A stretch of 64,000 nucleotides of DNA from Azolla caroliniana (lineage: Eukaryota > Polypodiophyta), in NCBI GenBank assembly GCA_043228905.1, contig JBHGNT010000006.1, forward strand, positions 19,840,001 through 19,904,000, read 5' to 3'. The position numbers and the translations under genes are program-made. Below are positions 41,591 through 52,600 of the stretch, piece after piece. The notes under the pieces are model-generated. The model did not search any database. It was not told where the DNA came from and was given only the letters and a program-made list of their open reading frames with translations. Numbering within the stretch: the first letter of the stretch is position 1; each line of letters begins with the position of its first letter.

Positions 41591-43688
41591 ACACTTCATC
41601 CATCTCTTGAATTGGATGTTCCCTCAAGCATTCTTTGTTTCTTTCATGGTTGGGTCTCACGGTTAAGAATTGGACAATCTTTCTTCCATCTTGACTTTTG
41701 ATTCTCGCGAAAGCCGAACCATCATCAATAACCTTTGTTTCCATCCTCACTGCGGTGATGTAGGGCTAGCCAAGGATGACGGGGTAGGTTGATCGATCCT
41801 GCACAAAGAAATTTTGATTCACCGAGACATCACCAATTGTTACCTTCACACTAGGACATGCTCCGAATAGATCCTCCGTAGTTTCTGTGGCAGCTCTTAT
41901 TTTCCACCCATGATTCTTGTCGATCGGCCATCGTCCTCGAGCGTAAAATTCCGATGACATCATGTTAATCTCTGATCCATGATCGATCAAAGCAATACAT
42001 GGAATTTGCTGCTCCCCAATTTTTGCAGGTGCCTCCGTTGTTGCTCGAGCCCAATGGTCCCTTGTATAGTGACTCCTATCCCCTTCATGGACGCCAACAT
42101 CATTCTGGTTTTTTACACTTGCAGCATTGATGGTGCCACCATACAAATCTTGGAGTGTTGCTGCACACCCTCCCGTAATTTCCTCCGTCACCTGTCTCTT
42201 CCTTCTAATAATATCTATGATAACTTCATGAAATTCTTTCTTTGCTATACCCAACACTTCTCTTAAAGTAAATTCTACCTTAATATTTAATATTCTTGTT
42301 TCTAGTACCTTTTTTATATCCGTCGTTGTTTCTATGTCTGAGGCAAGCTTGAAAGATGGGCCTGTCTTTCCTTTTACTTTATCAGCTTCCTTCGGCTCAA
42401 TAGCACCCTTTTCCATCTCCCTTCTCTTTTGTTCTCGTGTCTCATGTCTCTTTGTCGGATCAGCTTCCTCAACTCTCTTCCGCTTCTCTTCCACTAGCAC
42501 ATCTTGTGCATTCACTTGGGCGAATGCTGATAGCGCGTCTACTGGATCATTCCATCCAGTGAAGTTTCGTATTTCATCTCCCGCTCTTTTTAATTCATCC
42601 ACTCGAACCTTCCCTTTTCTTGCATAATCCATCACATCTTGCCAAAAGCCAGATCCACCATATGAGTCTTCTACGCGCAATCCTAAGGTTGCCACGGATT
42701 GTATCGCTTGAGTCGTTTCTCTCTCGGCATCTTCCATTAGCCTTTTCATTCCTCCTCGCCCGAAGTTGAGTTGAAGTGGTTGTCGAGTCTCAGTTGAGTG
42801 AATCTTGCCATCTTGATAATAGATTTTATTATGATTAAGAGCATCCCTATGCTCTTGACAATCTTTCTTCTGGTGGTCGATACTATCACACCACATACAC
42901 CTTCGGACCATTCCACCTCCCTGCCTTGATGAAGTCGAGCTTTGTCCCGATTCTAGCTTCGTCACTTTGATCGACAAGTCTTTCATGCCTTTCACTAATT
43001 CGTGTAAGAGTGATTCTTCTACTTTCTTTTCTCCCGACTCATTCCCCATTTCTTCATCATTTCTGTCGGGCAACTCCATAAACCATAACTTTCTTTTGCA
43101 GAAATGGGTGCACGTCCTTTTCACCTCCTCCCAGTCTTCGGTAAGTCCACTTGGACTGTTCTGATCTTCTAAAAGCATTCCCAAGTCCTTCCTGTCTTTA
43201 ATATTAGTAGCTTGTAGAAACAATATGACTTTATCTGGCACTATTATATTTCTATCTCTAACATTTAGTTGCTCAAATCTTTCAGAAAACTCTTTTAATA
43301 CTTCCAAAACACTTAAATGTTTATTAGACTCTACCCAATCCATGAAGGCTCGCCTTGTCATCCTTGACATATCGTTGAGGTTGTATTCATTTAGCAATGC
43401 TCTTTCAAAAGTCACCCATGTCTGATGTTCCCTTTGTAGCTCCTGGATCCTTTCTTGTAGCCCAATCGCAGCGACTCGACTAAAGCTATTAATTTTTGCA
43501 GCTTCGTCAACACCGCGTTTAAGCATTTCTTCATTATAAATCTTCAGAAATCTTGTTAAATTTATACCTTCGAAGATTCCTACTCGTGCGAGAATATTGT
43601 CGACGGCTTTGTCGATGCTTGCCATCATCCCTTGTTCTCGCATCACTCGTTCCATCATCCTACACATAAGCCTCATTTGCTCCTCCAT
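41574..43688 (-). pseudogene. Gypsy E gag-protease
   Basis: Starts MEEQMRLMCRM. Capsid-like sequence fills the first 230 residues, followed by a CCHC knuckle, CMWCDSIDHQKKDC. The protease reads ALIDHGSEINMMS (plus 41971-41987), with Asp-His-Gly in place of Asp-Ser/Thr-Gly. A stop at 41766 interrupts the frame (VILG.PYIT); it then stays open to the end of the gag-pro frame at 41574, at TTTTAG, where the pol frame overlaps in -1. H and I encode the same gag, knuckle and DHGSE motif. Apart from the stop at 41766, the frame is complete. Confidence 0.8.
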
Positions 43689-43710
43689 TTGCTCCTTGTC
43701 GCCGCCTTCA

Positions 43711-43726
43711 CGTCGGGTTCACCAAA
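43711..43726 (-). promoter_or_regulatory. Primer binding site of gypsy E
   Basis: Minus strand TTTGGTGAACCCGACG, two bases from the LTR. The identical 16-mer occurs two bases after the LTR of gypsy H (55537-55552). Conservation at this place in two elements supports the call; I could not assign the tRNA. Confidence 0.7.
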
Positions 43727-43728
43727 TG

Positions 43729-43863
43729 TGTCAGGGTAGTTGTGGTTCGTGCGGCGAAGTCGCGGGGACTAAGGTTAAGGGGAGTTGAAGAAACTTAAGT
43801 TTAATAAGGCTTGTATGGTGATGATAGAATGGTTAAGGATAGTAAGATGAAGAGTTGCAAGTA

Positions 43864-43920
<57 letters not shown>

Positions 43921-44705
43921 CGAGAGAGAGACGAGCATAGATAAAAGATAGAGACAATGTATGATTCAAGAAAGAAGATTGAGACAAAGTATGATTCTAG
44001 AAAGAAGATCGAGACAAAGTATGATTCAAAGAACAAGAGTATATGATATAAACATGATGTATATTAAAAATATAATATTTTACCAACTTTACAATCCTTG
44101 ATCGCAAGATGAATCTTTTCAATACCGACCCTTGATTTGAACCCTCGACCTCAACTTCGAAACGAGAGGTTTCTTATCCACCCAATGAGCTAGTCTTCTT
44201 CAATTGATTGTATTATTTTTTTCACTCTCTCTTGATTCCTTCATTCCCTTTTGTTTTCCTTTCCCCTCTTTTTATAAGTATTTCCATGCATATGGTAATG
44301 TCATGCATGTAATGCATGAGTTACATCTGATGCATGATCGCCATTTGGCGCACATGCATTGCATGTGATGCATGATAGCCATCATGCTCATTTGAGCTCC
44401 CATGTATTGGGATAAGTATAATGATGGATATAACTGTAAAACAAATAACCTAGCTTAGTGGTGTATGGTTTGTGCTTGATATACAAGGTTGAGGGTTCAA
44501 GTCCCTCAATTTTACTTAATACAATATATAGCTTCATTCTTATATCATGAAGCACATTTATTACACACTTTTACAAATAAATAGCCTAGCCTAGTGGTAT
44601 GTACATTGTACATCGTATATAAGGATGTGGCTTCAAGTCTCTCAAATATTATTAAATACAACATTTAAGCTCATTTTTATATCGTGAAGCACATTCTTCA
44701 CGACA
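43729..44705 (-). repeat. 5' LTR of gypsy E
   Basis: 977 bp, tgtcagggtagttg...ttcacgaca. A (TG)n tract of about 50 bases lies at 43866-43918. The tRNA-like modules are at 44134-44192 (minus) and 44451-44643 (plus). It differs from the 3' LTR by few substitutions and by repeat length, so insertion was recent. Confidence 0.92.
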
Positions 44706-44709
44706 GCGC

Positions 44710-47700
44710 CATGAACTGATTGATCACCCCGACCGGATAACTGAGGTCGGGTCGGGTGATGGTCAAGTATATAAGGCTTCCGACAATTTGTCAGAACCTC
44801 GTCGGGTCGCATACCTTTCCCGTATCGGGACGAAGCTTGACGGTTCTGTCCAGAGGAGTTGAGATGGACTTACAATCGGCCATCCCGAATTTGAAGAGCA
44901 TACTCAGCACGTAATGACGTTGGCTGATCAATATGCCTTCGGGGGTACGGACCACTTCGATCCCAAGGAAGTAATGAAGGTCCCCTAGATCCTTCATGTC
45001 GAACGATGCCGCAAGTTGGAGCTTCACGCAGTCGATTTCACCTAGGTCGGCGTCGGTGATGACCAAGTCATCAACATACAGTAAAATACTAACCGGTCCG
45101 AGTCGACCTTTCCGGATGAACAGGGAAGAGTCCGATTTTGACGTGACGAAGCCCATCCGACGCAGTTGTTGCATGATCTTCGCGTTCCAGGCACGCGGGG
45201 CTTGCTTCAGTCCGTAAAGGGACTTCTTCAGTCGGCATACTGCCGAGGAGTTCGTTCCAGAGTGAAATCCGGGGGGCTGTACCATGTACACCTGTTCCTC
45301 AAGGTCACCTTGCAGGAACGCATTCTTTACATCCATCTTATGTAAGTGCCACCCCTTCGCCGCAGCTACTGCCCACAAAACACGGACGGTCGTCATTTTC
45401 GCGACCGGCGCAAACATCTCATCGTAGTCGATGCTGTGTTTCTGTGCGTAGCCCTTTGCCACTAGCCGAGCCTTGTACCGGTTGACCGAGCTATCGGTGT
45501 TGTACTTGACCTTGTACACCCACCTACACCCGATCGGCTTCACAGCTCTTGGTGCGTCAACCAGGTCCCAGGTCCCGTTCTCCGCCAATGCGTGCATCTC
45601 TTCCTCCGTCGCGGCACGCCAATTCGCGTTTTTAGCCGCTTCTGCGTAGCTCTCCGGCTCACGCACTTCCGCTACACGGGTCATGTACGCATAATGATGC
45701 GCCATGTACTCGTTGTATCCGAACCGCACAACTGAGTTCTTTTGGCGGGTAGATCGGCGTAATCTCACATTAGCCGATGTCGAGGCCTTCTCGATCGACG
45801 CGGTCTTCATCTTTAAAGACCTGTCACCAGTTCCCTCGGAGTCGAACTTGCGTCGGTCTGACTCGTTCCTTTCCGTGCCGGAATCCGACACCTTCTTCTT
45901 CCCTTTCTCTTTGCGCGTAAGCCATCTCCTCGGCTTCCTGCGCGGGGAATGCACGGCCGAGTCTCCACTACTCGCCGGCTCTTCATCGGACTGGTCGTAC
46001 CGACTCAGTCGTCCAATCGGTCCACTTAACCGGAGTGAAATCGGACTCTCTTCGCGAGTCTCGATTTCGGGCTCATCCGGAGGCATCTCGGCCTCGCTGA
46101 CCTCATCGTCAGAGCTCGGATTGGAGTCGAGGTTCGTAGTCGGGGGCAGGTACCAAGACGCGGACTCGTCAAACACAACATCGCGGTTGACACGCGCTTG
46201 TTTGGTGCGAGGGTTATAGCACTTATAACCCTTCTGCTCGTCCGAGTAATCAACCAAGATGCATTTCTCGGCCTTTGCGTCCAGCTTCCTCCTTTTCTCC
46301 TTCGGTACATGCACATACGCAATGCTACCAAACACCCTCAAGTGTCGCAAGTTCGGCTTCGTTCCGAAATATAGCTCGTGCGCCGACACTTTGTCTCCGA
46401 TCCGGTTCTGGATGTATACCGTGGTCCTTACCGCCTCGGCCCAATAGAACTTGGGCAAGCTCTTCTCCTCCAGCATTGCCCGTGCCGCTTCCACAACTGA
46501 CCGATTCTTTCTCTCAGCCACGCCGGTCTGCTCTGGCGTGTATCCACAACTGAATTCGCGGCGAATTCCCATTTGTTGTAGGTAACCGTTGAATTGACCG
46601 GAAAAGTACTCTTTCCCGCCATCCGACCGCAGGCACTTGATCTTTCGTCCCGTTTCGGTTTCCACGAACCCTTTGAGGTCCCGGAAATAGTCGAAGACTT
46701 CGCTCTTCCTCTCAATGAGGTAGATCCACGTGTGCCGCGTGTGGTCGTCGATGAAGGAGACGAAATATCGGCTCCCGCCAAGACTAACGTTTTGTGCCGG
46801 CCCCCACACATCCGAGTGTATAAGGTCAAGCTTGTTCCGGCTCCGGTTTCGCTCGTTGGGGAAAGGAAGTCGGTGTTGCTTCCCGAGCTGGCAGGCTTCA
46901 CAAATTTGTGCCTTTCAGCCACTAAACTTGGGCAATCCGAACACTACCTGTTTCGATTGCAGATCTTGAAGCCGCTGGTGGTTGACGTGGCCTATCCGCT
47001 TGTGCCACAAGTCGATGTCTGACTCGGTCTTTTGTCCCTTTGCGAACATTGCGGTGCCGCCGTCAGTGGAGTCGAGGATGAACATCCTCCCGTCTCTGCG
47101 CCCTTGCGCAATCACACGGCTTCTTCCTCAATGAAGCACCCGAGGTGTGTAAACCGAACCTCCATCCCTTGGTCGATGATCTGTCCGACCGAGACCAAGT
47201 TCTTCGTGATTGTCGGAACGTGCAGCACGTTCATGAGTTTCCCTTTCTGCCCGACATGGCTAAGGGGAACTTCTCCGACATTTGCGATCGGATGCGGAGT
47301 GTCGTCTCCAGTTGCGACTACTCCAGGTTGTATCGGTTTTTCAAGGTACGAGAACCACTCCTTATGGCTCGTCATGTGGTTTGACGCGCCGGAGTCTATG
47401 TACCACACCTCGTCCGATCTCGGGGTGTTCTGTTTCATTGAGTTTGCTTCGTGTCTCGTCACGAAGACAGACCCTTCTCCGGCTCTCCCGGAGTCTTCGG
47501 CGTAGTGTGATCGTTGCCGATTTCCCTTGTCGGTATGTCTGGAGCCGTTCCCGGAACCAGTTCTCTCCGAATCGGCGCGCTTCTTCCAGCACTCACTTTC
47601 CCTGTGGCCTTTCTTGCCACAGTACCAACACTCCTCGATGGACTTCCCTTGCCGGTTCTCATCGCTTCGACTCCCCCTGTTTCCGGAGGGTCCGGAGTTG

Positions 47701-48416
47701 TTGTCGGTATCACTTCAGTGCCTTCTTTCTTGATCTCGTCGGCCGCCTCCATTGCGTGCCAACTCGCCTCGTCCTCCACGTCCACGGGGCCTATCTCCCT
47801 TAGTGTATAGCATTCTGTTGTCGGTGTGCGTGCTTGTAGACGCACCCGCGTGGTTCTCCTCTACCAGGAGCATCGACTGTAAGTCGAAAAAGGACGGCGT
47901 ATTCTCCCGGGTACACATAGCCATTCGGAACGCTCCGAACTTCGACGCCAAACCTCCGAGACAGATCTGGACCATCTCGCTCTCCTCAATGTTCACCTCT
48001 ATGGAGGCAAGGGAGTTGCAGATATCCTTGATCTTCGAGGTATAGTCCGCCACCGACAAGTCGCGTTGTCGTAGGTTGCTCAACTCCTGTCGGAGCTGAA
48101 GCTTCCTAGCTGTGGTGCTCGCGGCGAAGATCTTCTTCAGATTTTCCCACGCACCCTTCGGCGTCTTTGCATCCCGAACATAGCTCAATAGCTGTTCGCC
48201 CACACACGACGTGAAGCAGTATAATACCCTGCTCGCCGATTGCTCCCACGACGGGAAGTCTCTGTGTGTCGATTCGGGTGCCGCGTCATTAGCTCCTTCG
48301 ACATAACTCCAGTAGTCGTGCCCGAGCAGGTACTGGTGCATCTTGTAGGACCAAGACGCGTAGTTGGTTCTGTCGAGCTTCTCTGTTGGAAGCGAGCTCG
48401 CCATGCCTCTATCCAT
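44710..48416 (-). pseudogene. Copia B2 gag, protease, integrase, RT (three TGA stops)
   Basis: Gag starts at 48416 (MDRGMASSLPTEKLDR) with UBN2-like sequence and continues to a zinc knuckle, CWYCGKKGHRESEC (about 47600). Protease is IDSGASNHMTS (about 47385). GAG-pre-integrase is WHKRIGHVNHQRL. Integrase has DVWGP, SDGGKEYFS and TGVAERKNRS. The linker is acidic. RT has MDVKNAFLQGDLEEQVYM and YVDD (about 45069-45080). It ends at the gypsy E edge in INQFMA. In-frame stops are TGA at 47715, about 46914 (after LPKFSG) and about 44788 (after DPTRF); otherwise one continuous frame. It is related to B1 and, more distantly, C. Confidence 0.88.
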
Positions 48417-48476
48417 CGTTCTTCTCGTTCTTCTTCGTCAAGCTGTGTCGGCTGCAGAGAGGTTCTCAACCCTCGC

Positions 48477-48488
48477 GCTCTAATACCA
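48477..48488 (-). promoter_or_regulatory. Primer binding site of copia B2
   Basis: Minus strand tggtattagagc, one base different from the initiator-Met site tggtatcagagc, directly adjacent to the 5' LTR. Confidence 0.88.
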
Positions 48489-48875
48489 TGTAAAAAGTAA
48501 CGTGCGAAAGCAAGTATGAAGACCGAACAGAAGGAAGGAAACTCAGGTTCAATGGAGAGCTTGAGCTTAAATGGTATACGCGGGAGACACAGAGAGAGTG
48601 AACTCAAAAAACAATATTCAACAATAATACTCAATCTGTACATAAGACGTGCTCAGTGAGCACTTTTATACAAGTCCTAAAAGGACTGACCGAAGTACTG
48701 ACAGTACTTCAATGCTCATCAAGAGCTCCTACACTAACTCCCAAATATATTCCTCACGGAATATCTTTCCTAACGGCCTCCCGGTTTATGCACTCGGCTT
48801 AACCAATCGGTCCCAACCGATCCGGTCCTCGGCTTCTTCAGCCGATCCGGCCGATGTTGAGCTTGTCTCTCAACA
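48489..48875 (-). repeat. 5' LTR of copia B2
   Basis: 387 bp, tgtaaaaagtaacg...tctctcaaca. It is followed by tacct, the right copy of the inferred target duplication. Confidence 0.92.
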
Positions 48876-48959
48876 TACCTCAATCGAGAAGACAAAGTAC
48901 ATTGCCTTAAAAAGAAACTACAGTTTGTGGAAGGAATGGTAAGAATAAAACAAGAATAC
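48876..48959 (+). pseudogene. Host exon-like piece between B2 and G
   Basis: 84 bases that continue the open frame entering after the ctctttgcag acceptor at 30065 (tacctcaatcgagaagac...). The frame stays open into 54374 once G is removed. Nothing recognisable in the encoded peptide. Confidence 0.4.
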
Positions 48960-49606
48960 TGTTGAAAACGAATGCTCGGCCACAACCGAGGAATAGGATC
49001 AACACTTGAAAACAGAAATACAGAATGCACGAGACTATAGAAAGAGAGAGTACACAGAATGTTTTACGTGGAAAACCCTAAATGGGAAAAAACCACGGGA
49101 GTTCTCAGACTCCAACCATCACTATGAACAGGGATATACAATGGTGAGGCTACAAGGCAACAACCTTGTGCTCACTGTCTTCGCCACAGGCGGCGGCAGT
49201 ACACAGAGGCAACGACCTCTTCGTCTCTCTCTCGGCTACTCACTTTTCTCTCTCTCTCTCAAAATGAGCAACAACATAAAACTGTTTGCCCTAAGTCATA
49301 TTTATACACATATGACTTTCGGGCTATTTACAAACATAGCCTCAAGGGCTCTTGGTAAACATATTCACAAATATGTCCCCGCATCCGGATCTCTCTCCGG
49401 GTACATTCGTCATCCGGCTCTGTAACCGGGGTCTTCATCATCCGGAGCCGTATCCGGGTACTCTTCATCCGGCTTCATGCCGGGTACTCTTCATCATCCG
49501 GTTCCGCATCCGGGTACTCTTCATCCGGCTCTGGTTCCGTAACAGTCTCCGGGCTTGCCGTCATTCATCTCCGGACATCCCATCCGGAGGGACCGAAATC
49601 CCAACA
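48960..49606 (-). repeat. 3' LTR of copia G
   Basis: tgttgaaaacgaatgctcgg...gaaatcccaaca, with a single copy of the 28-bp unit that is repeated in the F LTRs. Confidence 0.95.
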
Positions 49607-49616
49607 AACTCCCCCT

Positions 49617-52600
49617 TCACTTCGGCATGGGATGTCTCTCCAACCCGATCCTCTTCCGGCATGCTTCCAGCTTGTCGGGTGTGAGCACTTTGGTCAACAT
49701 ATCTGAGCCGTTCTCGTCCGTGTGGATCTTCGTCAGCACGAACTCCTGGTCTTCTATCCTTTCCCGGATCCAGTGATATCTTCGCTGGATGTGCTTCGTC
49801 CGGGAGTGGTAGGCCGCGTTCTTCGCAAGGTGGATGGCACTCTGACTGTCGCAGTAGAGTCGGTACTCCTCCTGCTGGATACCGAGCTCTCTAATGAAGT
49901 CCTTCATCCATATTATTTCCTTGCTGGCTTCAACAGCCGCCATGTACTCCGCCTCCGTGGTTGACAACGCAACCGTCTTCTGCAGCCTCGACTGCCACGA
50001 AACAGCTCCACCTGCATACGTCATCACATACCCTGATGTGGACCGGCTGGTATCTGCATCAGCCGACATATCCGAATCGGTAAAGCCGTCGAATTCGGGT
50101 TTACCGGAGCCGAATCGGAGGCACACGTTTGCCGTGCCCTTCAGGTATCGCAGTATCCACTTGACCGCCTTCCAGTGCTCTTTGCCGGGATTGCTCATGT
50201 ACCGGCTCACCACTCCAACTGCATATCCTATGTCCGGTCTTGTACACACCATTGCGTACATCAAGCTTCCGACGGCAGAGGCATATGGTACTGTCATCAT
50301 GTCCTCCTTCTCAGCCTTTGTCTTGGGGCTTTGCTTGCTGGACAACCTGCAGTTTGCCGGTAGGGTTGACCCGACCGGTCTTGCTTCCGACATGTTGAAC
50401 CGGTGAAGCACCTTTGTCACGTACTTCTCCTGTGACAGCCACAACTGCTTCTTCTTCCGGTCCCGGATGATGTGCATCCCTAGTATTTGCCTCGCCGGAC
50501 CCAGGTCCTTCATTGAGAAGGTTCGGTGAAGTGCCTTCTTCAGCATCCGTATCTTGACCTGGTCCCGTCCGACGATCAACATGTCGTCCACGTACAGGAG
50601 GAGTATTAGAGAGTCTCCTCCTTCGAACTTCTTCACAAACACGCAGTGATCAAACTGCGTTTTGTGGTACCCTTCGTCGGTCATGAAGGAGTCGAACTTC
50701 CGGTACCATTGCCGGGGAGCCTGCTTCAGTCCGTAAAGGCTCTTCTTCAACCGGCATACCAGGTGCTCCTTCCCTTTCTTCTCGAATCCTTCCGGTTGCT
50801 GCATGTAGATCTCTTCTTCGAGGTCACCGTGAAGGAATGCCGTCTTCACGTCCATCTGTTCTACCTCGAGGTCCATGCTTGCCGCTATGCTCAGCACCGT
50901 CCGGATGGAGGTCATCTTCACTACCGGGGCAAATATCTCGTCGAAGTCGACGCCCTTCTTCTGCTGGAACCCCTTCACCACGATCCTGGCTTTGTATCTC
51001 GGGGGGTTTCCGGCATCTCCCGGTTTCAGCTTGAACACCCACTTGTTTCGAAGTGCCCGCTTTCCTTTCGGCAACTCCACAAGTTCATATGTGTGGTTCT
51101 CATGCAGGGAATCCATCTCCTCTTGCATGGCACTTAACCACCTGCGGCTATGGGTGTCAAGCTTTGCTTCTTCAAAACTCTCCGGCTCCCCCTCGTCGGT
51201 CAGCAGCACGTGCTCAGGTTCCGGAAATCTCCGGGGGGCCCTTCTCTCTCTTAGAGGATATCTCCGTTCCGGAGCTTCGGTAACCGGCTCCTCCGTTTCC
51301 TCTTCATCCGAATCCATTTCGGGATCGGGGCCAGTTCCGGTATCAGTTTCATCTTCCTCGGCCGGTTCTGTTTCTTCACCGTCTTCGGCCGGATCCTCGA
51401 GTGCTAACCGGTCCCTTGCCGGTCGGGACTGCTCCTCGTAGAGTTTATCCTCACCGGTCGACTTGGAGCTCTTCATCTTCTTCTCCGACTCCCAGTCGGC
51501 GAGTGTCTTGTCCTCCATGAAGATGATATCTCGACTCCTGAATATCTTCTTGTCGACCGGCTCCCATACTCGGTAGCCGAACTCATCGTCGCCGTAACCG
51601 AGGAATATGCATGGCCGGGTCTTTGGATCCAACTTTCCTCTCCGGTCCTTTGCCACATGCACGTATGCGAGACACCCGAACACCTTCAGATGCCGGTAGG
51701 ACACTTCCTTACCGGTCCACACTTTCTGCGGCGTGTCTCCGTCCAAAGGTACTGAGGGTGATCTATTTATCACATACGTCGCCGTCGACATTGCCTCAGC
51801 CCAAAATCCCTTGGGTAATTTCGCATGCGCCAGCATACTCCGGACCCTCTCCATTATGGTCCGGTTCATCCTCTCGGCCAGCCCGTTCAGTTCCGGCGTC
51901 TTCGGCACAGTAAACTCGAGCCGGATTCCCTTCGAGCGACAGTACTCCTGGAACTGCCCCCGGTATTCCCCTCCGTTATCCGCTCGTATCGCTTTCAGCT
52001 TCTTGCCGGATTCCCTTTCCACTCTCGCGTGGAGTTCTTTGAAGACGGACAATACTTGGTCCTTTGTCTTCAACGGTGCCGTCCACAACTTCCGGCTATG
52101 GTCATCTATGAATGTTACGAAGTATTGGGCTCCGCCATGTGACTTCGTTTCTACCTGACACACATCAGTGTGCACCAACTCCAGTGGTACACTACGTCTC
52201 GTCGGTGGCCTTGAGTGGAAGGAGGTCCGGTTTTGCTTACCGGCCAGGCAATCGGTGCACTTCTCCAGGTGCACATGCTTCACTGGAATGAGGTTGTCTT
52301 CTGCAAGCCTCTTCATCCCCTTCTCACTCATGTGGCACAGTCTCTTGTGCCACAGCTCACCGGCAGTGTCGGCTGCCACGTTCAGCTCCTCCGGACATAG
52401 CCGGGAATTCATCAGGTACAGTGTGTTGACCTTCCGGGCCCGAGCCACTATCAGGCTCCCCTTGCTGAACTTCATGACACCGTTCCGGATGCTACCCGTG
52501 TAGCCTTCATCATCTAGCCTCCCGGCCGAGATCAGGTTCAATCGGACCTCCGGAACGTGTCGAACATCCTTCAGCAGCATCTTGCATCCGGTTGATGTCA

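Larger units (their letters stand above)
31643..44705 (-). mobile_element. Gypsy element E, with copia F nested in its LTR
   Basis: Ends TGTCG...CGACA with the 4-bp duplication gcgc (31639-31642 and 44706-44709); frame continuity of the host copia confirms four bases. About 7.4 kb without F. Minus strand: LTR 43729-44705, primer site, gag-pro (41574-43688), pol (38299-41590), polypurine tract, and the second LTR in two pieces (31643-32336, 38040-38306). Integrase follows RNase H, which is the gypsy order. Three stops and an internal RNase H deletion make it defective. The protease motif, target-duplication size and LTR start set it apart from common plant chromovirus or Tat elements; lineage placement needs a phylogeny. 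Confidence 0.9.
30143..48875 (-). mobile_element. Copia element B2 (about 5.7 kb without its nested insert)
   Basis: Minus strand. LTRs of 387 bp lie at 30143-30529 and 48489-48875. Gag, protease, integrase and RT lie at 44710-48416. RNase H and an extended basic tail lie at 30548-31642. Gypsy E (31643-44705) splits the polyprotein after INQFMA; removing E and one gcgc copy restores one frame. The right flank begins tacct, matching 30072-30076 on the left once the 66-bp filler is set aside. Three in-frame TGA stops are the only clear lesions in the coding region. Confidence 0.9.

Noticed and set aside
44451-44507. A tRNA gene on the plus strand
   Set aside because: A box and a perfect T-arm are present, but no acceptor stem or anticodon arm can be paired, so it is at most tRNA-derived.
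49006-49425. 139-residue open frame in the G LTR, repeated identically at 53768-54187
   Set aside because: It lies within the LTR, has no domain and is repeated only because the LTR is; similar LTR frames exist in F.
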